Below, in pieces: positions 25,729 to 35,645 of a stretch of DNA of 61,377 nt (position 1 is the stretch's first letter; each line of letters begins with the position of its first letter). A model generated the notes under the pieces. That model was not told the DNA's origin and searched no databases. It saw only the letters and a program-made list of their open reading frames with translations. The position numbers and the translations under genes are program-made. The stretch is from Rubrivivax sp. (lineage in GTDB: Bacteria > Pseudomonadota > Gammaproteobacteria > Burkholderiales > Burkholderiaceae_C), in contig JAIYCR010000027.1 of assembly GCA_027487905.1 (NCBI GenBank), forward strand, positions 1 to 61,377. Direction: 5' to 3'.

Positions 25729-28407
25729 TTGCGGAGGCTACTGGCATCGCGTGAGGTTTGGAGGTTGAGTTACCTCCTCGGCGCAGTACAACCGCTTGGT
25801 AAGCTGCTGCGCATGGCGGTTGTCGCCGGTGTCGAGAGCGCCGTGCGGATTCACATTGACCGAGGGGACGATCTCAATGCGCGCGACGCTGGAGGCATGA
25901 CGCCGCTCATGCTCTCGGCTGCTAGAAACAAGCCCGGCATCTGCACGCTCCTGATCATGGCAGGCGCCGATGTCGACCTTCTCGATCCTTCAGGGCGTAA
26001 AGCCCTCGACATCGCGGAGGCCGCGGGCGCAATGGAGGCCGCCGCGGCCATAAGGGCAGCCTGCCTACTGTCATCGAACAGCGAGGATGAGCTTGTAGAC
26101 CCCCCGCTCAGCGCTTCCGCACAAGACGATTCAAATTCCAACGGGTCTCCAGTACCCCTGGATATGGGTGTGGTTCAGCCGCAGTCCATGACGGCCGATC
26201 CCGCCGCACACGAGCAGCAATCCGCTGCAAACGCGGCTGTAGGGAGTACAGCCGACGACGGTGAGGGAATGGACCTGAGCGGATGGGAGGCTGATGAGCC
26301 TCTACCGCCTCCCGAGCACGATTCGGCCGTTGTCGTGGTCGCTATCGACATCCAGGCGGCAATCACCAACCACCACCCCTTCGACACGTCTGCCGACTGG
26401 GACGACTTCGAGGCGTTCTTGCCCGAACGCGCGACTCCGCTACCCCGCGCAGGCGACGCTGAAACCCGCGAGCGGTTGCGGCTGGTTCTGCTTCGCGCCA
26501 TCCGCGAAGGCAGCGTCCCGCATTCGGCCATCGAGGATTTGACCCGGGACGACCACGGCGAGCCCGACCCGGAGGCCGGAGCGCTGTTGCGCATGGTCGT
26601 GAACGACCTCGGCGCCGAGACCGACGAGCGATTCGAGTATTCGGCTCCCCACGAGAGCTTTGAAGTATTCGTCGCGCCCGACGAGAAGCCCGGCGAAGAG
26701 GATGCGGTCGCCGACGCCTTGGCGTTCGTAGACGAGCTGGCCGCGCGGCGTAACGAGCCTCTGCGGCTCTACCAGAGGGAGCTCCAGCGCGAGGCACTGC
26801 TCACCGCCGAGGCCGAAGTGGCCCTGGGCCAAGCCATGGAGCGCGGCATCGAGAAGGCGCTCGACGCCCTGGCCGCTTGGCCCACAGGTGTCGGCGCCAC
26901 GCTGGAGGCGGCGCACCAGGTCGCCAAGGGCGCGAAGCCCCTGCGCGCGATGTCCTCTGGCCCGCAAGTCGGGCCCCTAGAGGATGGGGCCGAGGGTGAG
27001 CCCAATTCCGAAATGGACGTTGGCGCGGAAGCAGACGCCGAGTTGGCGCCGGCTGCAGCCGATGGCGAAGCGGCGAGCGCCGAAGAAGAGGCCGACTTGC
27101 TGTTTGGCCTCGACGCCAAGGCCTCCACCGATGAGCTCGCGGAGTTTTGCGCGACCGCAGAGCTCCTCTCCGGCATGCCCGTGTGCTCAAGCCAGGAAGC
27201 GCCTGAGTGGGAGCCACGCCGCGGCGCGCTGGGCTCTCTGGGCCTAACCCGCAGCTTCCTGATGGATTTGGCCGACTCTGGGCTTGTTGGCGAGCCCGAT
27301 TCGGCCGCCGCGTTCCGCCAGGCGATGGGCACCTATCGACGCGCGCGCGACCGCATGGCCGTAGCCAACTTAAAGCTCGTCTACTCCATCGCCAAGAAGT
27401 ACCTGTTCAGCGGCCAGCCGCTCGACGATCTGTTGCAGGAGGGGAACATTGGCCTCATCAAAGCCGTGGACCGCTACGACTGGCGCAGGGGCTTCAAGTT
27501 CTCGACCTATGCGACCTGGTGGATTCGTCAGCAGGTTGGGCGCTTCGTCGCCGACAAGAGCAAGACCATCCGCATTCCGGTCCACGTATACGAAAAAACC
27601 CAGCGCATAGCGCAGGCGGCCAGAGCCTTCGAGCTCCGACACGGCCACGCCCCGACGCTCGAAGAGATCGCCGCCCAAGTCGAGCTGCCCGTCCGCAAGG
27701 TCGCGGCCCTGTCCCTCCTGGGCTTGGAGCCGCTGTCCCTCGACGAATTGTCCGACATCGACCGCCTCATCGCCGTCCATGCCAAGGACCAATTCGCCGG
27801 CCGCGATCCGATGGAATGCGTCGAAGACATCCAGTTGGGCGAATCCATCGACTACTTCCTGAGCACGCTCAAGGTCAAAGAAGAAAACGTGCTGCGCATG
27901 CGCTTTGGATTGGGCATTCAAGAGTCGATGACTTTGGAAGAAGTCGGCGCGAGGCTCGACGTGACACGCGAGCGCATTCGGCAGATTGAAGCCAAGGCCC
28001 TGCGACGGTTGAAGCACCCAACGCGACTCGATCGATTCCTGATTGAAATCGGCCTGACCCCAGAGCCGCGCCAACGCGCCCAAGCGCAGGGCGATGCCGA
28101 CGCCGGTGGCGAAAACGAAGGCGTCGAACCAACCGAGCAAGCGAAGGCCACCGCGAAGAAGCCCATGCCGGCGGCACAGGTCGTCGCGCGACCCGAGCGG
28201 CGGCCCGGCTCCGATCCCACGGCCCTCGAAAAGCTCCTTGCGCACGTCCGCGCCATCGGCTTCACCGTTGAAGACGCTCCCGATGGTCCTGATCGAAGAA
28301 TATGGGTCCACATCACGGAGACCCCCGACAACCACTCGCGCAAGATCGTCCGAAAGCTGCTTGAGCTTGGATTCGAATTCTGGCCAGGGAAAGGCTATTG
28401 GCGATGA
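25729..28407 (+). CDS. Ankyrin-repeat sigma-70 family factor with extra C-terminal domain
   Basis: An 892-residue protein. Residues ~25-107 are ankyrin repeats (GDDLNARDAGGMTPLMLSAA; GADVDLLDPSGRKALDIA). Residues ~108-340 are an acidic linker. Sigma region 1.2 is at ~343-385 (EPLRLYQRELQREALLTAEA), followed by a ~150-residue insertion like the RpoD non-conserved region. Regions 2.1-2.4 are at ~535-620 (DDLLQEGNIGLIKAVDRYDW; KFSTYATWWIRQ), region 3 at ~625-690 and region 4 at ~715-765 (VTRERIRQIEAKALRRLKHP). An unknown domain at ~820-892 ends LLELGFEFWPGKGYWR. It should bind RNA polymerase and direct promoter choice. The stop overlaps the MORC ATPase start (ATGA). The start is uncertain: TTG 25729, TTG 25765 (GTGAGG upstream) or ATG 25813. 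Confidence 0.87.
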   Translation: MRRLLASREVWRLSYLLGAVQPLGKLLRMAVVAGVESAVRIHIDRGDDLNARDAGGMTPLMLSAARNKPGICTLLIMAGADVDLLDPSGRKALDIAEAAGAMEAAAAIRAACLLSSNSEDELVDPPLSASAQDDSNSNGSPVPLDMGVVQPQSMTADPAAHEQQSAANAAVGSTADDGEGMDLSGWEADEPLPPPEHDSAVVVVAIDIQAAITNHHPFDTSADWDDFEAFLPERATPLPRAGDAETRERLRLVLLRAIREGSVPHSAIEDLTRDDHGEPDPEAGALLRMVVNDLGAETDERFEYSAPHESFEVFVAPDEKPGEEDAVADALAFVDELAARRNEPLRLYQRELQREALLTAEAEVALGQAMERGIEKALDALAAWPTGVGATLEAAHQVAKGAKPLRAMSSGPQVGPLEDGAEGEPNSEMDVGAEADAELAPAAADGEAASAEEEADLLFGLDAKASTDELAEFCATAELLSGMPVCSSQEAPEWEPRRGALGSLGLTRSFLMDLADSGLVGEPDSAAAFRQAMGTYRRARDRMAVANLKLVYSIAKKYLFSGQPLDDLLQEGNIGLIKAVDRYDWRRGFKFSTYATWWIRQQVGRFVADKSKTIRIPVHVYEKTQRIAQAARAFELRHGHAPTLEEIAAQVELPVRKVAALSLLGLEPLSLDELSDIDRLIAVHAKDQFAGRDPMECVEDIQLGESIDYFLSTLKVKEENVLRMRFGLGIQESMTLEEVGARLDVTRERIRQIEAKALRRLKHPTRLDRFLIEIGLTPEPRQRAQAQGDADAGGENEGVEPTEQAKATAKKPMPAAQVVARPERRPGSDPTALEKLLAHVRAIGFTVEDAPDGPDRRIWVHITETPDNHSRKIVRKLLELGFEFWPGKGYWR
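25760..25777 (+). promoter_or_regulatory. Hairpin over a possible start of the sigma-ankyrin gene
   Basis: GGAGGT (25760-25765) and ACCTCC (25772-25777) form a perfect 6-bp stem with a 6-base loop. The stem or loop covers the alternative TTG start at 25765. It could limit translation initiation; this is inference from a short repeat. Confidence 0.35.
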
Positions 28408-29897
28408 AGCCCAGGACAAGAAGCGCGCCGCCGCGCGCGATGGCGATGCTCGAGTCCCTCCGGGGCCTGGGCTACTCGACTGGCGCGGCCTTGGCCGACA
28501 TCATCGACAACAGCGTCTCGGCCGGCGCCACCGAAGTCCGGGTCGACTTCGCTTGGGACGGCAAGAAGAGCCGCGTGGCGATCCTCGACAACGGGCGCGG
28601 GATGGACGACGCGGAGCTCGAAAGCGCCATGCGCCTCGGCGACAAGAATCCGCTCGACGCGCGCCCGGCCCACGACCTGGGCCGCTTCGGCATGGGGCTC
28701 AAGACCGCCTCCTTTTCGCAGTGCCGCCGTCTCACCGTCGCCACCATCAAAGGCGGCGCCACGAGCTGCCTGCGGTGGGACCTCGACGAGCTCGCGGCAG
28801 ACCCCGATGGCGGCTGGCTTCTGTTCGAGGGGCCTGCCCAAGGCTCCAAGCCCTTCATCGCGGGCCTCAAAGGCAAGAAGGCGGGCACCCTCGTGCTCTG
28901 GGAGTCGATGGACCGCATCGTCACTGCCGGCTACGGGTCGGACGACTTCCACGACCTCATGGACACGGTCGAGTCCCACTTAGCGATGGTCTTCCACCGC
29001 CTACTCCAAGGGCCTCGCGCCAAGCTCAAACTGCTGCTCAATGGGCGTGCGGTGGCGCCGTGGGACCCCTTCATGTCGGGGCATCCCGCGAAACCCTGGT
29101 CGTCGCCGCCGAGCAACCACCCCACCGACTACGGGACGGTCACGGTGCAGGCGCACGTCCTGCCGCACCGCGACAAGCTGACGGCCAAGGAATTTGAGGA
29201 CAACGCCGGGCCCTCCGGATGGACCGCGCAGCAAGGCTTCTACGTCTACCGCAACGAGCGGCTACTGGTCGCGGGCGGCTGGCTAGGTCTGGGCGGGTCG
29301 CGGGCATGGAACCGCGAGGAGGCCCACCGCCTGGCGCGCATCCGCCTGGACATCCCTAACACCGCCGACGCCGACTGGAAGATCGACGTTCGCAAATCGA
29401 CAGCCCGTCCGCCCGTATCGCTGCGCCCCTGGCTCACCCTGTTGGCCGAGAACACCCGCGAGCGGGCGCGCCGCGTGTTCGCCTACCGCGGCACGCCCGT
29501 GCCTGCGAAGGGCAACGTCCCCATCGAGCAGGCCTGGCGCGTGGACCGGGTCAAGGCTGGCATGCGCTACCGGATCGACGAGGCGCATCCCTCCGTCTCG
29601 GCCGTGTTGGAGTGCGCGGGCGCGCTCGCGCCGCTGGTCAAGTCTATGCTGCGCGTGATCGAGGAGACCGTGCCCGTCCAGCGCATCTGGCTCGACACGG
29701 CCGAGAACAAGGAGACGCCCCGCACGGGCTTCGAGGGCGAGCCCAACGCCGCCGTCGTCGAAGTCGCCAGCGTGCTCTTCAACGATCTGGTCGAGCGCAA
29801 GGGTCTGAGCATCGAAGAGGCGCGCAAGTCGATGGCGCGCACCGAGCCGTTCCAAAAATATCCAGCGCTTGTCGCAAAACTAGGGAGCAAGAAATGA
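28404..29897 (+). CDS. MORC-like GHKL ATPase
   Basis: A 497-residue protein with a GHKL (gyrase/Hsp90/kinase/MutL) ATPase domain: N-box ADIIDNSVSAGA with N36, G1 LDNGRGMD (residues 61-68) and G2 GRFGMGLKTASFS (93-105). A transducer-like domain follows (GFYVYRNERLLVAGGW, then RIRLDIPN and WKIDVRKSTARPP), as in MORC/MutL proteins. Prokaryotic MORC ATPases were predicted to act as ATP-driven clamps in restriction systems with Z1 helicases. ATG 28404 overlaps the sigma-factor stop; TTG 28398 is possible but unnecessary. The stop overlaps the Z1 gene, so the three are probably translated in step. Confidence 0.92.
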   Translation: MKPRTRSAPPRAMAMLESLRGLGYSTGAALADIIDNSVSAGATEVRVDFAWDGKKSRVAILDNGRGMDDAELESAMRLGDKNPLDARPAHDLGRFGMGLKTASFSQCRRLTVATIKGGATSCLRWDLDELAADPDGGWLLFEGPAQGSKPFIAGLKGKKAGTLVLWESMDRIVTAGYGSDDFHDLMDTVESHLAMVFHRLLQGPRAKLKLLLNGRAVAPWDPFMSGHPAKPWSSPPSNHPTDYGTVTVQAHVLPHRDKLTAKEFEDNAGPSGWTAQQGFYVYRNERLLVAGGWLGLGGSRAWNREEAHRLARIRLDIPNTADADWKIDVRKSTARPPVSLRPWLTLLAENTRERARRVFAYRGTPVPAKGNVPIEQAWRVDRVKAGMRYRIDEAHPSVSAVLECAGALAPLVKSMLRVIEETVPVQRIWLDTAENKETPRTGFEGEPNAAVVEVASVLFNDLVERKGLSIEEARKSMARTEPFQKYPALVAKLGSKK

Positions 29898-32836
29898 CCG
29901 CAGCAGAAGAGGCCGCAGCGCAAGCCCAGTTGCTTGAAGATGTCATCGCCACTGCGCAGCGGCTGGTGAAGGCGGAGAAGGACTCCTCCAGGATCACGCC
30001 GGCCTACATCGCGGAGAAGGTGAAGCTCGCCGCCGCGATGTTCGCCAGCGATCCGCCGGTGCCGCTCGACGAGGCCAAGGCGGTCTCCACGCTGATCCAG
30101 CGGTTCAGCCACCGCATGGGCAAGGCCACCACGCTCAAGGACGACGCAGGCCACATCGAGTGGCTCAACGCCGCCCGCAAAAGGGACTGGCACTACTGGC
30201 GCCGCTATCGCGACTATCAGGAGTCGAAGCTCTCGGATGTGGTGGTTGATGGCCTCGACGAATCCACCAGCGACATCCTGGGCCTGCTCGAAGACCCGCT
30301 GCGGGCCGATCCATGGGATCGGCGCGGCTTGGTCGTCGGGCATGTGCAGTCGGGCAAGACCAGCAACTACACGGGCCTCATCAATAAGGCCGCCGACGCC
30401 GGCTACAAGATCATCATCGTCCTCGCGGGCCTGCACAACAACCTGCGCTCTCAGACCCAGATTCGCCTAGAGGAAGGCTTCTTGGGCTATGAGACGACGC
30501 AAGGCGGGGACCCCGGAGCATCCGTCGGCGTGGCCGCGTTCGGCGAAGACCTCAAAACCAACTCGGCGACGACGCGCGCGGAGAACGGAGATTTCAGCAA
30601 GGCCATCGCCAAGCACTTCAACGGCATCTCCCCCGAGGAGCGGCCCTGGGTGTTCGTCGTCAAGAAGCAAAAGACCGTCCTGACCGAGTTGCTCAAGTGG
30701 ATTCAGAAGCGTGTGGCCGACACGCCCCATCCGCTCCCCTACTCGCTCCCACTCCAGCACCCGATCCCGGACGGCAAGGACTGGAGGCTCGTGACCAAGC
30801 TGCCGCTGTTGGTGATCGACGACGAGGCGGACAACGCGTCGGTGGACACCGGCGAGCAGCTCTTCAACGAGGACGGCACGCCGGATGAGGAGCATTCGCC
30901 CAAGACCATCAACAGCCTCATCCGTCGCGTCCTGCACTCGTTCAGCCGCAAGGCCTATGTAGGCTATACGGCCACGCCCTTTGCCAACATCTACATCCAC
31001 CACAAGGGCGCGACCATCGCCGAAGGCCCCGACCTCTTTCCCAAGGCCTTCATCATCAACCTGGCGGCGCCGTCGAACTACGTCGGCCCCGCCCGCATGT
31101 TCGGCAAGCTGACCAAGGAGGGCCGCGTCGGCGCGCTGCCGCTCTCGCGCAGCATCCTCGACCACTACGACCCCGAGGCAGAGGCGGGGTGGATGCCGCC
31201 CAAGCACAAGAAGACCCACGTTCCGGTCCACAACGGCCAGGAGACGATTCCCCAGTCTCTGCGCGAGGCGATCCATTCCTTCGTCCTGGCCTGCGCGGTT
31301 CGCGAGCTGCGCGGCCAAGGGCTCGAGCACAGCTCCATGCTGATCCACGTCACCCGCTACGTGTCGGTACAGGACCATGTGCGCGAGCAGGTCGAGGAGG
31401 CCGTACGCCGGATGCGCCAGAAGATCACCCGCGGCAACGACGCCGACGAGCTGCTCGCGCAGATACGCAAACTCTGGGACGAGGACTTCGTCCCCGTCCG
31501 CGACAAGGTCGCCGAGCTCTCGACGCCAGAGGAGCTGCCTTCGCCGATGCCCTCGTGGGAAGACGTGCTCGCCGAGCTGCCCGATGTGCTCGACGACATC
31601 GACGTGCGCTCGATCAACGGCACGGCCAAGGACGCGCTCGACTACGCCACGCCTGGCGCCGCCCTCAAGGTCATCGCGGTCGGCGGCGATAAGCTGGCGC
31701 GGGGCCTGACGCTCGAGGGCCTATGCACCAGCTACTTCGTCCGCACGACGAAGATGTATGACACGCTGATGCAGATGGGCCGCTGGTTCGGCTATCGCCC
31801 CGGATACCTGGACCTCTGCCGGCTCTACACGTCGCCGGACCTGGTCAAGTGGTTCGGCCACATCGCCGACGCCTCCGAGGAGCTGCGCGAGGAGTTCGAC
31901 TTCATGGCCAAGGCCAAGCTCACGCCCGAGCAATATGGCCTCAAGGTCATGTCGCACGAGACGCTCACGGTCACGTCGCCCTTGAAGATGCGCAACGCGC
32001 AGACGCTCTCGCTGACCTACAGCGGCACGCGCCCGCAGACCATCCTCTTCCACCGCAACGCGGCGATCCAACAGGCGAACCTCGACGCGACCGGCGCGCT
32101 GGTCGCGTCCCTGGGGACGACGTTCGTGGACGCGCCGAAGTACCCCCGCGACGGCGAGGCCGACTCCTGGCCCGGCGCGCGCCTCTGGCAGGACGTTGAC
32201 GCGTCCCATGTCCTCGCGTTCCTCGCCGCCTACGCGACCCATCCGAACGCCACCACCGCCAAAGCCGCGGTGCTATCCGACTTCATCGCCAAGATGCTCG
32301 ACATCGGCAAGTTGAAGAAATGGAGCGTCGCCCTGCTCTCCGGCGGCGACGGCGTTGGCGATCCCTATGCCTTCCCCAATGGCTTCGAGACGCAGTCTCT
32401 GCAAACGCGCAAGATCGACGACGCGCCGGGCGCGAAGGACGCGGGCGTGTTCGCCATCGGCGTTCTGACCGATCCGAAGGACGAGGGCATCGACCTCGAC
32501 GACGACGCGTGGCGCGACGCGCTCGCCCGCACCCGCGCGGCGTGGAAGCCCGACCCGGCGCGGGGCCGCGTCAACCTGCCGACGAGCCCGAGCGGCAAGG
32601 GCATCCGCGAGGCGCGCGACCGGCTCGGCGGCGACGCCGACCGCGGCTTGCTGCTGCTTTACACGCTGACGCCCTACAAGGGCAAGGCCAAGACCCCGGA
32701 GAACCTCATCGTGCCCGGCTGGGAAAAGCCCATCATGGCCTTCGCCATCGCCTTCCCGTCGGCCGAGCACGGCATCCGCGTGGAATACGAAGTGAACCTC
32801 CTCTACTGGATGCAGGAATATGGCCCGTCCGAGTAA
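29894..32836 (+). CDS. Z1-domain superfamily II helicase-like protein
   Basis: A 980-residue protein. Walker A is the characteristic Z1 form GHVQSGKTSNY (residues 149-159) and Walker B is LLVIDDEADNASV (D309-D313). Late motifs include KAYVGYTATPFANIYIH, GGDKLARGLTLEGL and MQMGRWFGYRPGYLDLCRLY, matching helicase motifs III, V and VI. It should be an ATP-driven nucleic-acid translocase serving the nucleases next door. The 3' end overlaps the PD-(D/E)XK gene by 17 bases. Confidence 0.95.
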   Translation: MTAAEEAAAQAQLLEDVIATAQRLVKAEKDSSRITPAYIAEKVKLAAAMFASDPPVPLDEAKAVSTLIQRFSHRMGKATTLKDDAGHIEWLNAARKRDWHYWRRYRDYQESKLSDVVVDGLDESTSDILGLLEDPLRADPWDRRGLVVGHVQSGKTSNYTGLINKAADAGYKIIIVLAGLHNNLRSQTQIRLEEGFLGYETTQGGDPGASVGVAAFGEDLKTNSATTRAENGDFSKAIAKHFNGISPEERPWVFVVKKQKTVLTELLKWIQKRVADTPHPLPYSLPLQHPIPDGKDWRLVTKLPLLVIDDEADNASVDTGEQLFNEDGTPDEEHSPKTINSLIRRVLHSFSRKAYVGYTATPFANIYIHHKGATIAEGPDLFPKAFIINLAAPSNYVGPARMFGKLTKEGRVGALPLSRSILDHYDPEAEAGWMPPKHKKTHVPVHNGQETIPQSLREAIHSFVLACAVRELRGQGLEHSSMLIHVTRYVSVQDHVREQVEEAVRRMRQKITRGNDADELLAQIRKLWDEDFVPVRDKVAELSTPEELPSPMPSWEDVLAELPDVLDDIDVRSINGTAKDALDYATPGAALKVIAVGGDKLARGLTLEGLCTSYFVRTTKMYDTLMQMGRWFGYRPGYLDLCRLYTSPDLVKWFGHIADASEELREEFDFMAKAKLTPEQYGLKVMSHETLTVTSPLKMRNAQTLSLTYSGTRPQTILFHRNAAIQQANLDATGALVASLGTTFVDAPKYPRDGEADSWPGARLWQDVDASHVLAFLAAYATHPNATTAKAAVLSDFIAKMLDIGKLKKWSVALLSGGDGVGDPYAFPNGFETQSLQTRKIDDAPGAKDAGVFAIGVLTDPKDEGIDLDDDAWRDALARTRAAWKPDPARGRVNLPTSPSGKGIREARDRLGGDADRGLLLLYTLTPYKGKAKTPENLIVPGWEKPIMAFAIAFPSAEHGIRVEYEVNLLYWMQEYGPSE

Positions 32837-33830
32837 CGAATTCCTGATGGCCTGGTCGTCGCTCACCAGCGCCGACGCCGAGCCTGGCTGGCAGGCCATC
32901 GCCCTGCCCTCCGCCGGGCTGTTGCCGCTGCGGGCTGGCCGGCGCTCGCCAGACAACGCCGAGGCGGTTCTGGTGTGCTTTCCCAGCGCAAAGCTCGCCG
33001 CCGCCGACAAGCTGCCCGAGGGCCAGGGCTTTGCCGTCGAGCGCGCGGACCCCGACGGCAGCGGCAAGCTCTGGCTCGCGCTGACGCGCAAGTCGGCCGG
33101 CAGCGCGGAGCTCTTCGCATCCATGGCCTGCGATGTCGTGGGCGCTCTGGACGACTCGGTCGCGGCCGGCTCCGACGAAGGCAAGCTCCTGCGCGTTTTC
33201 ATCGGCCGCGTCGGCGCCTGGCAGGAGTTCATGCGAAAGGGGAGCCAGGCCCTGAGCCCCGAGGCCGAGGTCGGCCTCATTGGCGAGCTCGCGCTGCTGC
33301 GGGCCATCATCGACGCGGGCGTGGCTCCCGCCACGGCCATCGAGTCGTGGGTGGGGCCGCTCGACGGCATCCAGGACTTCGAGATCGGCGCGGGAGCCTT
33401 GGAGGTCAAGGCCACGCTGTCGGCGGCGGGATTCCCCGCCCGGATCGGCTCGCTCGAGCAGCTCGACGACTCCACGCGTCAACCCCTCTTCGTGGCCGGC
33501 GCGCGCCTTCGGCAATCGGAGGGTGGACAGAACCTGCCGGACATCGTCGAGGCCATGCGGCAGACGATCCAGGGTGATGGAGAGGCTGAGCGCCTGCTGT
33601 CCGAGCGCCTGCTCGCGGCCGGCTACATCGACTCCCATGCCGACCGCTATTTGAGGAAGTTCGAGCAGGCCGGCACGCGCGTCGTGGAGGTCGGGGCCAA
33701 CTTCCCCCGCATGACCGCGGGCTCGGTGCCTGCGGGCATCATGAAGGCCATGTATGAAATCGACCTCGACAAGGCGCCGGGCGACAACGTCGGCGCCGAG
33801 GGCGCATTGAAGAAGCTGGGAGCGATCTAA
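32820..33830 (+). CDS. PD-(D/E)XK motif nuclease-like protein
   Basis: A 336-residue protein of the PD-(D/E)XK family found next to Z1 genes. The metal-binding motif is D186-x8-E195-V-K197 in DFEIGAGALEVKAT, preceded by the conserved helix SPEAEVGLIGELALLRAII, whose Glu residues are family-typical. It is likely the nuclease partner of the Z1 translocase. It overlaps Z1 by 17 bases and ends two bases before the AIPR gene. Confidence 0.88.
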   Translation: MARPSNEFLMAWSSLTSADAEPGWQAIALPSAGLLPLRAGRRSPDNAEAVLVCFPSAKLAAADKLPEGQGFAVERADPDGSGKLWLALTRKSAGSAELFASMACDVVGALDDSVAAGSDEGKLLRVFIGRVGAWQEFMRKGSQALSPEAEVGLIGELALLRAIIDAGVAPATAIESWVGPLDGIQDFEIGAGALEVKATLSAAGFPARIGSLEQLDDSTRQPLFVAGARLRQSEGGQNLPDIVEAMRQTIQGDGEAERLLSERLLAAGYIDSHADRYLRKFEQAGTRVVEVGANFPRMTAGSVPAGIMKAMYEIDLDKAPGDNVGAEGALKKLGAI

Positions 33831-33832
33831 GA

Positions 33833-35602
33833 ATGAATTTGCCTGAATTCCTGCGCGAGACGCAGGCCGCCGTCCGCTCGCAGATGCGAGACGGCGCGCT
33901 GTATGAGGAGCTGGTGTTCTCCGGCATCGTGATGGACCACATGTCGGACATCGGCATGACGTTCGAGCCGGTCGAGTGCCACTTCGAGGGCAAGGTCGGC
34001 AACGCCAACCTGCGCCTGAGCGGCTATTCGCTGTCCGAGGAGAGCGATCAGCTCGACCTGTTCGTGAGCCTCTACGCGAACGTCGATGTCCCGACGCCCG
34101 TGCCGGACTCGGAGACCAAGATCGCCGTCGAGCAGTGCCTGCGCTTTCTGACGCTGTGCGCCGAGGGCAAGATGGCACCCAAGCTCGACCCGTCCAGCGA
34201 CGTGCGCTCGCTGGCGGAAACGCTCCAGGCCATCTACGACGACTTGGAGCAAATCCGCGTCTACGTCATCACCGACCGCGTCGCCAAGTCCAAGAGCTTC
34301 AAGACCCGCGACATCGGCGGCAAGGCCGTGCGCCTGGAAGTGATGGACATCGAGCGGCTGCACCGGCATTGGTCCGAGGGCAAGCCGCGCGACGAGCTGG
34401 TGGTCGATTTCACCGAAGTCTCCGGCGCTCCCCTGCCCTGCGTCTTCGTGCCGGGCGAGAGCGACGACTACGACTACGCCCTCACGGCGATCCCTGCCGA
34501 GGCGCTGCGCCTGCTCTACGAGAAGTTCGGCGCGCGCCTGCTCGAAGCCAACGTGCGGTCCTTCCTGAGCGTCAAGGGCAAGGGCGTCAACGCCGGCATC
34601 CAAAACACGCTGCGCTCAGCCCCCGAGCGCTTCATGGCCTACAACAACGGCATCGTCATCGTGGCCGACGAGATGCGCCTGGGCAAGCCCGGCGACGGCT
34701 CTGCCGGCATCGCCTGGCTCAAGGGCCTTCAGATCGTCAACGGCGGCCAGACCACCGCGTCGATCTACTTCGCCAAGAAGAAGTATCCCGACACGGACCT
34801 CAGCCGTGTGCGGGTGCCCGCCAAGATCATCGTCATGCGCGCCCAGGACTCGGCCAAGGAGGAGGCGCTGGTCTCCGACATCTCGCGCTTCGCCAACAGC
34901 CAGAACGCAGTGCGGCAATCGGACCTGTCGGCCAACAAACCCTTCCACGTGGAGATCGAGAAGCTCTCACGCTCGGTCTACTGCCCCGACGGCGTCGGCC
35001 AATGGTTCTACGAGCGCGCCTCTGGCAGCTACAACACGCTGCTCGCCCGCGAAGGCACGACGCCGGCCAAGCTCAAGGCCTTGAAGGAGGCCATCCCGAC
35101 GGCGCGCCGCGTCACCAAGACCGACCTGGCCAAATACATCACCGCCTGGGACAAGAAGCCCGACATCGTCAGCCTTGGCTCGCAGAAGAACTTCGACAAG
35201 TTCATGGCGGGCCTGACGCCGGCCGACGGCCAAGAGGCGCCGTTGCCCAGCGTCGCCGACTTCAAGGCCATGATCGCCAAGGCGAAGATTTACCGCGACG
35301 CGCAGAAGCTCTTGCGGCCGATGTTCCAGGCCTTCCAAGCCAACGTGACCGCCTACACGGTGTCGCTGGTGGCCGAGAAGCTCGGCGACCGCATCGACCT
35401 CGAGCGCATCTGGGCCAAGCAGGCGGCGTCTCCCGAGCTGCTCGCGCAAATCGCCGTGTGGGCCAGGGAGGTCAACGATGTGCTGCACTCGTCGTCAGGC
35501 GGCAAGATGGTCTCCGAATGGGCCAAGCGGCCCGAGTGCAAGGAGGCCGTGATGGGCGCGAGCTACTCTGCCCCGGCTGCCAACATCCCGGAAGTGAAGT
35601 AG
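33833..35602 (+). CDS. AIPR family protein
   Basis: A 589-residue protein of the AIPR (abortive infection phage resistance) family. The signature is RFMAYNNGIVIVADEM then IVNGGQTTASIYFAKKK and ISRFANSQNAVRQSDL. AIPR proteins are recurrent partners of Z1/MORC/PD-(D/E)XK sets, and their biochemical activity is unsettled. It starts two bases after the previous stop, so it belongs to the same operon. Confidence 0.93.
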   Translation: MNLPEFLRETQAAVRSQMRDGALYEELVFSGIVMDHMSDIGMTFEPVECHFEGKVGNANLRLSGYSLSEESDQLDLFVSLYANVDVPTPVPDSETKIAVEQCLRFLTLCAEGKMAPKLDPSSDVRSLAETLQAIYDDLEQIRVYVITDRVAKSKSFKTRDIGGKAVRLEVMDIERLHRHWSEGKPRDELVVDFTEVSGAPLPCVFVPGESDDYDYALTAIPAEALRLLYEKFGARLLEANVRSFLSVKGKGVNAGIQNTLRSAPERFMAYNNGIVIVADEMRLGKPGDGSAGIAWLKGLQIVNGGQTTASIYFAKKKYPDTDLSRVRVPAKIIVMRAQDSAKEEALVSDISRFANSQNAVRQSDLSANKPFHVEIEKLSRSVYCPDGVGQWFYERASGSYNTLLAREGTTPAKLKALKEAIPTARRVTKTDLAKYITAWDKKPDIVSLGSQKNFDKFMAGLTPADGQEAPLPSVADFKAMIAKAKIYRDAQKLLRPMFQAFQANVTAYTVSLVAEKLGDRIDLERIWAKQAASPELLAQIAVWAREVNDVLHSSSGGKMVSEWAKRPECKEAVMGASYSAPAANIPEVK

Positions 35603-35645
35603 GCCAATTCGTAAGGATCCCCTCGAAATCTTCTCCACGAAGCAC

